Source: Pyrinomonadaceae bacterium MAG19_C2-C3
Lineage (GTDB): Bacteria > Acidobacteriota > Blastocatellia > Pyrinomonadales > Pyrinomonadaceae
Direction: 5' to 3'
Length of the DNA: 64,000 nt
Assembly (NCBI GenBank): GCA_024330265.1
Contig: JANDLT010000008.1
Coordinates: 42,964-106,963 of the forward strand
Shown here: positions 45,121 to 52,190 of the stretch, piece after piece
Numbering within the stretch: the stretch's first letter is position 1
Layout of the letters: every line of letters starts with the position of its first letter
Position numbers and translations under genes: made by a program
The notes under the pieces: model-generated
Told to the model about the DNA's origin: nothing
What the model saw: the letters and a program-made list of their open reading frames with translations, nothing else
Database searches by the model: none

Positions 45121-46110
45121 TTACATTTGAAACAGCACGCACGCCATGTTCAAGCCGCCGCCCGACGCGCACATTATGACCTTATCGCCTGCTTTTAATT
45201 TACCGGCGCGCACCGCGTCATCAAGCACCATAGGGATGCACGCCGAACCCGTATAACCCCACTTGCCCATCACGGTATGCGTGCGGGTCATAGGTAAGTT
45301 CATCGCTTCCATCACAAATTTTATCGTACTCAAATTAACTTGCGTCCACAGGAACAGGGTCACATCGTCAAGCGTCATATCGGCTTTCGCCAGCACGTCG
45401 TGGACGATTTGTTGCCAGCCCTGTTCATTAACCGACGACGGATACTTTTTCGCAAAGCGAACTTTCGTCCACTTATTATCAGCCAAAACTTCGGGCGTTA
45501 TCGGCATCTTCGCTCCGCCCGCGTAGATGCCCATAAAGTCGTGATACACACCTTCGGCAACGAGTTTGGACGCGATAAAACCGGGTGCTTCACTTGATGC
45601 CCGCAAGATGACTGCGCCCGCACCGTCGGCGAACATGGTCGCGGTTTTCTTTTCCGTCCAATCGAGAAACTTGGTCATCGCGTAAGCTCCGATGACCAGA
45701 ACATTTTTGTACGATTCGTCGGCGATGATGTATTTCGATCCTGTATCGAGTGCCGTCACGAATCCGGCGCACGCGCAATTAACATCGAAAGTTCCGGCGT
45801 TCTTCGCCGCGAGACGATGTTGGACGACGACGGATGTGGCGGGCGAAAGATATTCCGGCGTGTCCGTGGCGAGAATGATGAGGTCTAGTTTATCCGCCGT
45901 CAGGTCGGCGGCTTCGAGGGCGCGCACGGCGGCGTTAGTCGCAAGGTCGGCGGTGCTTTCATCTTCCTGACAAACGTGACGCTCGTTGATGCCCAAGACG
46001 GTTGAAACAAATTCGTTGATGTCTTCACCAAGCGCGCGGCTCAAATCCGCGTTGGTGACGATTTTTTCCGGCACGAACGAACCCGTACCCGTGATGCGTG
46101 CGTAAGTCAT
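45121..46110 (-). CDS. Ketoacyl-ACP synthase III-like (thiolase-fold) enzyme with altered active site
   Basis: 329 residues, full FabH length and layout: ITGTGSFVPEKIVTN at the start, LSRALGED, TPEYLSPATS, then the acyl-accepting cysteine in NCACAGF (Cys114). The other two catalytic positions differ. Where FabH has His (PHQAN) this protein has WTQVN (Thr256), and where FabH has Asn (GNTSAASI) it has GYTGSACI (Tyr286). The 30-residue spacing between the two positions is preserved. Known: His and Asn drive malonyl decarboxylation in KAS III, while members lacking them perform acyl transfer or non-decarboxylative condensation. Inference: an acyltransferase-like enzyme that uses acyl-CoA from the neighbouring ligase. 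It starts 15 nt after the upstream hydrolase stop, and the ligase gene begins 7 nt after its own stop. Confidence 0.85.
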   Translation of the reverse strand: MTYARITGTGSFVPEKIVTNADLSRALGEDINEFVSTVLGINERHVCQEDESTADLATNAAVRALEAADLTADKLDLIILATDTPEYLSPATSVVVQHRLAAKNAGTFDVNCACAGFVTALDTGSKYIIADESYKNVLVIGAYAMTKFLDWTEKKTATMFADGAGAVILRASSEAPGFIASKLVAEGVYHDFMGIYAGGAKMPITPEVLADNKWTKVRFAKKYPSSVNEQGWQQIVHDVLAKADMTLDDVTLFLWTQVNLSTIKFVMEAMNLPMTRTHTVMGKWGYTGSACIPMVLDDAVRAGKLKAGDKVIMCASGGGLNMACVLFQM

Positions 46111-46125
46111 AATCTTAAATCAGTG

Positions 46126-46947
46126 TCACGTGGTGGTGGCGCGGTCGAGAAATTCTAAGACGACGCGGTTAAACTCGTCGGCTTGTTCGATAAAGAAAAT
46201 GTGGCTGCCGTTTTCGATAATCGTTAATTCGGCGAGGGGTAAATGTTCGGCTAAACGGTGCGAGTTGAGGGCGGGAACGATTATGTCGGCGTCGCCCGTG
46301 ATGATAAGCGTCGGTGCTTTAATGAACTTGATGCGTTTTTCCGTATCGAAATTCATCGCGGCTTGCAGTTGGTGCAGGTAAGTTATTTCGGGAACGAAAT
46401 TCGCGGCGCGAAGATGTATAACTTGCTCAACTATTTCCGGATGCGAACGGATGAAGCGCGGCGAAAACGCGAGCAGTAAGTTTTCGCGCACGCGGTCTTC
46501 GGTGTTCAAGCCTCTGGTCGAAGCCAGTGCCGCGAGCGTCTCCGGCGAAGGCGCGACGTGACGCGCACCACCGAAACTCGTACAACACAAAATCAAACTT
46601 TTCGTTTTCTGCGGATAGCCGAGCGCGAACTCTTGCGCGACGAAGCCGCCGAACGATGCGCCTAAAATATGCGCCTCTTCGATGTTCAACTTGTCGAGCA
46701 TCGCCGCTAAATCACCGGCAATCGTTTTAATGCTGAAAGGCGCATCCGGGGCGGTCGAGCGGGCAACGCCGCGCGGGTCGAACGTGACGACTTGAAAGTC
46801 GCGCGCCAACGCTTCGACTTGGCGAAACCATATCCATGCCCCCGTGCCGAAGCCGGGAATCAGAATGAGCGGCGCGCGTTCATCTTCGCGCGGTTGCCCG
46901 TGCGTTTCGTAGTAAAGCTGAACGTCGTCGAGTTCGATATGCGGCAT
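46126..46947 (-). CDS. Alpha/beta hydrolase, cytosolic
   Basis: 273 residues. Seen: PGFGTGAWIW near the oxyanion loop, FDPRGVARS, the nucleophile in LGASFGG (Ser98), an acid in IITGDADIIVP and the histidine in ENGSHIFFIEQ. There is no signal peptide, unlike the hydrolase at 42339-43232. It is the first gene of the tightly spaced enzyme run hydrolase - KAS III-like - ligase, preceded by a perfect inverted repeat that separates it from the TonB receptor gene. Inference: hydrolyses an ester, thioester or lactone intermediate of this pathway. Not OleB-like: the OleB/haloalkane-dehalogenase signature is absent. Confidence 0.85.
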   Translation of the reverse strand: MPHIELDDVQLYYETHGQPREDERAPLILIPGFGTGAWIWFRQVEALARDFQVVTFDPRGVARSTAPDAPFSIKTIAGDLAAMLDKLNIEEAHILGASFGGFVAQEFALGYPQKTKSLILCCTSFGGARHVAPSPETLAALASTRGLNTEDRVRENLLLAFSPRFIRSHPEIVEQVIHLRAANFVPEITYLHQLQAAMNFDTEKRIKFIKAPTLIITGDADIIVPALNSHRLAEHLPLAELTIIENGSHIFFIEQADEFNRVVLEFLDRATTT

Positions 46948-46963
46948 CTGTTTTTGGTGTTCA

Positions 46964-47036
46964 ATGTTGAATGTTCCAAGTTCAATGTTAAGACGTTGCC
47001 CTGCCTCTTAAACATTGAACTTGGAACATTCAACAT
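46964..47036. repeat. Perfect 26-bp inverted repeat
   Basis: Arms 46964-46989 and 47011-47036 are exact inverted copies, 26 bp each, separated by 21 bp. It lies between the receptor gene and the hydrolase gene on the same strand. It could attenuate or terminate transcription after the receptor gene, so that downstream enzymes need readthrough or their own promoter. Confidence 0.7.
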
Positions 47037-47044
47037 CTTAAAAC

Positions 47045-50000
47045 TTAAAAGTTCAGCTTGACCGCGAATTGAATCACACGCGGACCTGAACTCGTCGAGG
47101 AGATGCGCCCGAAGGTCGCGGGAACAAGGATGTTGTTGTTCGGGTTCGCAAAGTTGGCGAAGTTGAATAGATTGAAAAACTCCGTCCGAAATTCGGCGTT
47201 GGTGCGTTCGGTGATGCCGAAGAATTTGACGACCGAGAAATCCACGTTGCGCTGAATCGGACCCACGAGGATGTTGCGTCCCGTGTTGCCAAACGGGGCG
47301 TTCCGGTCGAACGTCGCCGCGCTGATTTGCGATGAAGCGAAGGCGGCGGTGTTGAAATAGCCCGCCAAACGATTCGTCGTGTCGCCGTCCAAGTCGGGAC
47401 TGCCGGAGAAGCCCGGCGCGAAGTTGGCGCGTTGGATGATGCTTGTTCCGTTGGATTGAACTATCGAATACGGCGTGCCGGATTGAATGACGGCGATGCC
47501 GCCGAGTTGGAATCCGTTGAGCAGAGCGCGGGCGATTGATGATTCATAATCGCGGCGCGGAAGGTCATAAACAAAACTCGTGACGAGGCGGTGGCGACGA
47601 TCGAAATCGGAGCGTCCGCGATTTAAGCCGGGGTTGGTCTGGTCGCCAAACGTGTTGGTCAATTCGTTGACCGTGCCGCCGGAATAATCATCAATTGATT
47701 TGGCGAAAGTGTAAGCCGACAAAAGTTGAAGCCCGCGACTAAAGCGTTTCGTCAAGCTCAACTGCAAAGAGTTGTAGCTTGAGTTGGAACTCGATTGAAC
47801 TTGTTGAACGCCGCCCGTGATGTTTTTGTTTGCCGAGAGCGTCGCACCGAACGGGCTGACGAAAGTGTTGGTCGCGGGGTTATAGCGCGGTTGATTCAAG
47901 GTCAAAACTTGTAACAGCTTCGTCCCTTTCGAGCCGACGTATCCGGCTTCAAAAAGAAAGTCAGGCGCAAATTCATACTGCACGTTGGCATTGAATTGTT
48001 GGACGTAAGGCGTGCGTAAATTCGGGTCTATGAACAAGCCCGAAATCGGCACGCCGAGCGGCGAAAGCGACGAGAGCGGCGAAGGAATCGTCGGCGCGAC
48101 GGGGAACGTCTCCGGCTGTGGAACATTGATAAACGGGTTTGTGATAGGACGGAAAATCGAATCCGGAATCGGCGCGACCAAGCCGACGGCAATCGTATAG
48201 TACGGGTAATTGAAAAGTTGCGTGTTGGCAAAGCGCGTCGAAGGGCGGTCGTAATAAATCCCGTAGCCGCCACGCAAAACCAGCTTGTCGGAATCAATCG
48301 GGCGATACGCGAAGCCTATGCGCGGCGCGAAATTGTTCTTGTCATTCTCAATCAAACCGTCCGCGACTTGCGGCACACCGGCGAGCGTCCCATTTGCGGC
48401 TTGCACGATGCCGTTCGGAGAGGTCGCGGGAGCGGCGGCGGTTCCGGCGCGAAACTGTTCCGGCAGGAAATTGCTGAGGCGTCCGCGCACATCGGACGGG
48501 AAGGTAAAGAAGTCGTATCGCACACCCAAGTTAAGCGTTAAACGGTCACTGACTTTGAAGTCGTCTTGAATGAAACCGGATAAGTCATGCGTGCGAATCG
48601 CGCGGTCGAACACGCCGCTGCCGATGATTGAAACGCCGGGCGCGGCTGCCGTTCCACCCTGTAAGAAACTGGCGAAGGAAGGGAAGTTAATCTGCCCGCG
48701 TGTGAAAGCGTTAAAGTAAAAGTTGACGCGCGAAGGGCGAAATTCGCCGCCCGCGCGCACGCGATGGCGTCCGGCGACGATGGAAAGAGTGTCGCTAAAA
48801 GTGAAGGTGTTGATGCGCGAAGATTGGTCGGCGAGAGGCGCCGAGCCGAAGCTGAAAAGCCCTGTCACAAACACCGTCGGCAAACCCGGAAAGCGATTGG
48901 CAAGCGGTGTGTTGATGCCGAATTGCGCGGCGGAGAAAGGTTCTTCCGGCACGCTTGTGACGCGCAGACGGCTGAATCCGACGCGCGCGAGATTGACGAC
49001 GTTCGGCGTGAAAACATAAGTGTCGTTAATGGAAACAAGGGTTTGAATGATGTCCAAATCGCCGCCGTAGCCGGGCAGTTGTTGATTGCCGTTGCCCAGA
49101 CCCGCGAAGTTGTAATTGGTTTGAAACGTCGGGTTCGACGCGAAGAAACCTTTGCCGCTTATCGTGTGGCGGTCGCTCTGCTTGAAGTCTATGTTGGCGT
49201 TTAGTTGGTCTTCACGAAAACGCGATACACCGGATTGCGGCGACAAACCCGATGCGGTCGTCGCCGACGGAATCGCAAATTGTCCGTTCGGCAAACGCGC
49301 CTGCAAAATCGCCAAAGTGGTCGCGTTGATGTTGGCGACGGGGATAGCAAATGCCGCGCTGAGTCCGGCGGCGGTGCGGTTGTCATCGCGCAAGCCCGCC
49401 GGAATAAACGGGAACGTCAAACTGTTATTGAGCGATGCGCCGTTGCGTTCGCGCGTGCCTTGATACGACGTGAAAAAGAAAAGTTTGTCTTCGACGATGG
49501 AGCCGCCGAGCGTGCCGCCGTATTGGTTGCGTTTGAATACGGGACGCGGGCGACCGGCGGCGTTAAGGAAGAAATCGTTGGCGTTGAGTTTTTCATTGCG
49601 GAAAAATTCGTACAGATTTCCGCTGTAACGATTGCTGCCCGTCTTGGTGACGGCTTCGACATTGCCGCCCGCATTGCGCCCGTAAGCCGCGTCGTAAAGC
49701 GATGTCTGCACGATAAATTCTTGAATCGAGTCGGTCGCGGGAACGGCGATGTTCGGCGTCGAATTCGTACCGACGGAGTTGGCGTCAACGCCGTTGATGC
49801 GGACGTTATTCGATGTCGTGCGCTGCCCGTTGACGGAAATCGTCGCGTCGCCGCGCCCAAGTTCGGTGTTGTTCGAGAGGTTCGAGTATGTGCCGGGCGA
49901 AAGCGTCAAGAGTTGTTGAAAGTTCCTCGTCGCCAAAGGCAGTTGAGAAATCGCGCGTTCATCTATCACACGCCCGTTTTGCGAGCTTTCGGTTTGAATC

Positions 50001-50395
50001 GCCGCTTGGTCGGCGGTGACGGTGACGGTTTCGGCTTGTCCGGCAACGCCGAGAGCGATGTTGATGGTCGAAGTCTCTGTGATGTTGACGCGGACGGCTT
50101 CGGCAATCGCGTTGCTGAACCCTTGCGCGCTAACCTCAACGCGATACTCGCCGGGTTCGAGCAGTTGAACGAAGAAATTGCCCGCCTCATCGGTCGTCGC
50201 TTCGCGCGCTTGGGCGGTCGCCTGATTGGTGACGACGACGCGCGCATTGGCAACACTCGCTCCCGCCGGGTCGGTGACCGTGCCGCTGATGCGACCCGTC
50301 GTGCCTTGCGCGTGGGCGGTTAGAGAAGTGGTGAACACTAGAATTGCGGTGACGAGAAAAAACGAAAATCGACGGTGAAGCAAATCGTGGAACAT
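47045..50395 (-). CDS. TonB-dependent receptor-like protein with carboxypeptidase-regulatory-like N-domain (lipid cluster)
   Basis: 1116 residues. Seen: signal peptide ending LTAHAQ, an N-terminal regulatory-like domain (GTTGRISGTVTDPAGASVANARV), and a plug-like region with VRINGVDANSVGT and IQEFIVQTSLYDAAYGRNAGG. The long barrel ends FAVKLNF. It is more distant from the two receptors at 4-15 kb than they are from each other. The start is supported by a strong GGAGG (50404-50408) 8 nt upstream. A palindromic site shared with the TetR promoter lies about 43-60 bp before the ATG. Inference: outer-membrane entry for the hydrophobic substrate of this cluster, repressed by the adjacent TetR protein. 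Confidence 0.87.
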   Translation of the reverse strand: MFHDLLHRRFSFFLVTAILVFTTSLTAHAQGTTGRISGTVTDPAGASVANARVVVTNQATAQAREATTDEAGNFFVQLLEPGEYRVEVSAQGFSNAIAEAVRVNITETSTINIALGVAGQAETVTVTADQAAIQTESSQNGRVIDERAISQLPLATRNFQQLLTLSPGTYSNLSNNTELGRGDATISVNGQRTTSNNVRINGVDANSVGTNSTPNIAVPATDSIQEFIVQTSLYDAAYGRNAGGNVEAVTKTGSNRYSGNLYEFFRNEKLNANDFFLNAAGRPRPVFKRNQYGGTLGGSIVEDKLFFFTSYQGTRERNGASLNNSLTFPFIPAGLRDDNRTAAGLSAAFAIPVANINATTLAILQARLPNGQFAIPSATTASGLSPQSGVSRFREDQLNANIDFKQSDRHTISGKGFFASNPTFQTNYNFAGLGNGNQQLPGYGGDLDIIQTLVSINDTYVFTPNVVNLARVGFSRLRVTSVPEEPFSAAQFGINTPLANRFPGLPTVFVTGLFSFGSAPLADQSSRINTFTFSDTLSIVAGRHRVRAGGEFRPSRVNFYFNAFTRGQINFPSFASFLQGGTAAAPGVSIIGSGVFDRAIRTHDLSGFIQDDFKVSDRLTLNLGVRYDFFTFPSDVRGRLSNFLPEQFRAGTAAAPATSPNGIVQAANGTLAGVPQVADGLIENDKNNFAPRIGFAYRPIDSDKLVLRGGYGIYYDRPSTRFANTQLFNYPYYTIAVGLVAPIPDSIFRPITNPFINVPQPETFPVAPTIPSPLSSLSPLGVPISGLFIDPNLRTPYVQQFNANVQYEFAPDFLFEAGYVGSKGTKLLQVLTLNQPRYNPATNTFVSPFGATLSANKNITGGVQQVQSSSNSSYNSLQLSLTKRFSRGLQLLSAYTFAKSIDDYSGGTVNELTNTFGDQTNPGLNRGRSDFDRRHRLVTSFVYDLPRRDYESSIARALLNGFQLGGIAVIQSGTPYSIVQSNGTSIIQRANFAPGFSGSPDLDGDTTNRLAGYFNTAAFASSQISAATFDRNAPFGNTGRNILVGPIQRNVDFSVVKFFGITERTNAEFRTEFFNLFNFANFANPNNNILVPATFGRISSTSSGPRVIQFAVKLNF

Positions 50396-50437
50396 GACCG
50401 AAACCTCCAGAAGTGAAGCGGGTTGAAATCAAAATTA

Positions 50438-50455
50438 AAAACGAACGTCCGTTTG
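50438..50455. promoter_or_regulatory. Putative TetR operator upstream of the receptor gene
   Basis: Near-palindrome AAAACGAACGTCCGTTTG, 7 of 9 half-site positions matching. Its first 15 bases, AAAACGAACGTCCGT, are identical to the site directly in front of the TetR gene (51445-51462). It lies about 43 bp upstream of the receptor ATG, overlapping where the promoter is expected. Inferred operator for the adjacent TetR protein. Confidence 0.65.
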
Positions 50456-50502
50456 TGAAGCAGCCAAACTAAAATCACCTTCGCGTACTGAATTAGCGGT
50501 GA

Positions 50503-50749
50503 ATTAAGTGGAGCCTGTGCAAATTAAAGTAGCTTTGTTTTCACCGCGTGAGCGGTGGTTTGAATTTAGCCGTGCGTTTCAACGCACGGGATGCGGTGAC
50601 AACATGCGTCGTCGCGTCAGCGACGATTGAAACCGGGTCACTCGTCGCTGACGCGACGACAATTCTATTTCGACGCTTTTCCGTGCGTTGAAACGCACGG
50701 CTAAATTCATTTAGTCGCTACGCGACGATTTATGCACAAGCTTCAATTA
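50503..50749. repeat. Palindromic element reaching the TetR stop codon
   Basis: Outer arms around 50503-50524 and 50731-50749 share TTAAnTGnAGCnTGTGCA in inverted form. Inner arms contain CCGTGCGTTTCAACGCACGG and GTCGTCGCGTCAGCGACGA with their complements. The right arm ends in TTAA, whose TAA (minus strand) is the TetR stop at 50747-50749. Confidence 0.65.
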
Positions 50750-51427
50750 AGTGCTGCGTGGGGAACGATTTTTCGGTACGTGTGCGGCAACCATGTTGGC
50801 GTAACCATCGGCGTTAAGCACGCCTCGGCAATAGATGTCGGCAAGCTTATCAATCACCTGCTCGTCGCTGATACCGAAATGACGATTGCCGCCGAACAGT
50901 TTTTCGACAAGGAAATAGCTGAAGAATTGCATATAAACGGCGGTGAAACCGAAAGCCGGGTCAACGCCTTCGACGAGTGAGCCTTCGGCTTTGAGTTCGC
51001 CAAACTCACTCGCAAATTGTTTGCGAAGCTTGGTTGATAAGCCGACGAACATTTTGCGAAAGTGCGAATTTTCAAATTCGAGTACGTCTATGTACATCAA
51101 CAGCCAGTAATCTTTATGTTCGTCAACCATGCTTTTAATGCTGCGCCCGAAACGCTTGAGCGTCGCGGCATCGAAAGGGCGGTCAACGTCGGCGAACATC
51201 TCTTGCAGGCGCGCATCAATCGTCGTTTGATAACGGGCGATGATAGATTCGAGGATGCCTTCTTTCGTGCGGTAGTAGTTATACAAGTTGCCGAGTGAAG
51301 TGTCGGCGCGGGCGGCGATGTCGCGCATTGAGGTTGCGTGAAAGCCGCGAGTGATAAACAACTCTTTCGCTGCCGTCTCGATACGACACTTGTTAGTTTC
51401 GATTACGTCGGCGGACAATTTTGGCAT
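50747..51427 (-). CDS. TetR-family transcriptional regulator
   Basis: 226 residues. Seen: an N-terminal TetR helix-turn-helix at about 10-60, KCRIETAAKELFITRGF followed by MRDIAARADTSLGNLYNYYRTKEGI, then an all-helical ligand-binding domain with no specific signature. Known: TetR proteins are usually repressors released by a small ligand, and in lipid clusters the ligand is often an acyl-CoA. A palindromic site 17 nt upstream of its ATG recurs upstream of the next gene, the receptor, indicating autoregulation and control of the cluster. The stop codon lies in the arm of a palindromic repeat, so the last residues (NRSPRST) may be recent. Confidence 0.88.
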   Translation of the reverse strand: MPKLSADVIETNKCRIETAAKELFITRGFHATSMRDIAARADTSLGNLYNYYRTKEGILESIIARYQTTIDARLQEMFADVDRPFDAATLKRFGRSIKSMVDEHKDYWLLMYIDVLEFENSHFRKMFVGLSTKLRKQFASEFGELKAEGSLVEGVDPAFGFTAVYMQFFSYFLVEKLFGGNRHFGISDEQVIDKLADIYCRGVLNADGYANMVAAHVPKNRSPRST

Positions 51428-51444
51428 TGATATTTACTCTCACG

Positions 51445-51462
51445 AAAACGAACGTCCGTATT
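51445..51462. promoter_or_regulatory. Putative TetR operator in front of the TetR gene
   Basis: AAAACGAACGTCCGTATT, a near-palindrome whose first 15 bases equal those at 50438-50452. It ends 17 nt from the TetR ATG, consistent with autorepression. Only these two exact copies of the 15-mer were noticed in the window. Confidence 0.65.
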
Positions 51463-51820
51463 TTATTCATATTTCTTTTTTCGTCAAGCTAAATTTTCCA
51501 AAAACTTTTATGACGCGATTTCGTGTGCGCCGCAAGGCTTAGAAACCGCTTGGAAACTGCTTGGGAATTATGGATTCATACGGCTCAAACAATCGTTGAC
51601 ATCGCATCGCAAAAGTTCTACTGTGCGCCCGTTCACGCCTTTTGCATCCTCGCCTCAAGTATCTGCCTCGCACGGATTTAATCTAACCCTCGCTTCTTTC
51701 GACAATCATTTTTCTTGCGCGTGCGGCGCGACGTACCCGCTGCAAGTTTCATTCGCCCTTACACGCACCCGCGTTTGCTTCGCCCGCCTGATTTTTTGTA
51801 AAGAGAGGAATACTGACTCT
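51463..51820. other. Intergenic stretch, no gene recognised
   Basis: Between the TetR promoter and the MITE-like element. An open frame of about 98 codons (51596-51892) starts here but runs into the mobile element and shows no family motif or ribosome site, so it is not called. No RNA gene was recognised. Confidence 0.5.
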
Positions 51821-52098
51821 CCTTACGTAGTAATGATTTCTAGTCCGATTCATCGGGCTTTTCGCAAAGCGGCAATTAGACCAGCCGTTTGATGGCTGGT
51901 TTGGGGGAAGTCAAAAATCGAAAAAGGGTTTTAACGTCCTTCCCGTCGCTTTAGCGTTTGGCTAAAGCCGACATTTTCCAGAAGGACGTTAAAACGCCCT
52001 TGAATTTTTACGCCGTTTGTCCACGCGATGAATCGCGTGGCTAAATGCCGCTTCGCGGAAAGCCGCTTGAAAGCGGCTGAAATCAGAATCGCGTAAGG
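51821..52098. mobile_element. MITE-like element, copy 2 (inverted relative to copy 1)
   Basis: Begins CCTTACGTAG and ends GCGTAAGG. Read on the minus strand it follows copy 1 (37246-37528) block by block: CCGCGAAGCGGCA, CCACGCGATTCATCGCGTGG, GGGCGTTTTAACGTCCTT, TAGCCAAACGCTAAAGC. The divergent spacers show the copies are old. It lies just upstream of the lipase-CHAT gene, whose promoter may be within or next to it. Confidence 0.75.
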
Positions 52099-52190
52099 TG
52101 GGATACTGAAATGGAAAGTTCCGATTCTGTCTTGAGTTTGCTCAAAAGATTGTTCGTCAATTTATCGGTGAAAGGCGAGGCTTGAAAATC

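Noticed and set aside
42339..46947. OleABCD olefin biosynthesis cluster
   Set aside because: Thiolase-fold enzyme, ligase and hydrolases are present, but the hydrolases lack the OleB signature, the ligase looks like FadD15 rather than OleC, no OleD reductase is found, and the thiolase-fold enzyme lacks the His/Asn kept in OleA.
49205..50323. Plus-strand open frame of 372 codons antisense to the third TonB receptor
   Set aside because: No family motif, no ribosome site and Arg/Val-biased composition typical of an antisense shadow; the minus-strand receptor explains the region fully.
51596..51892. Small open frame of 98 codons upstream of the lipase-CHAT gene
   Set aside because: It reads into the MITE-like element, has no recognisable domain and no ribosome site.
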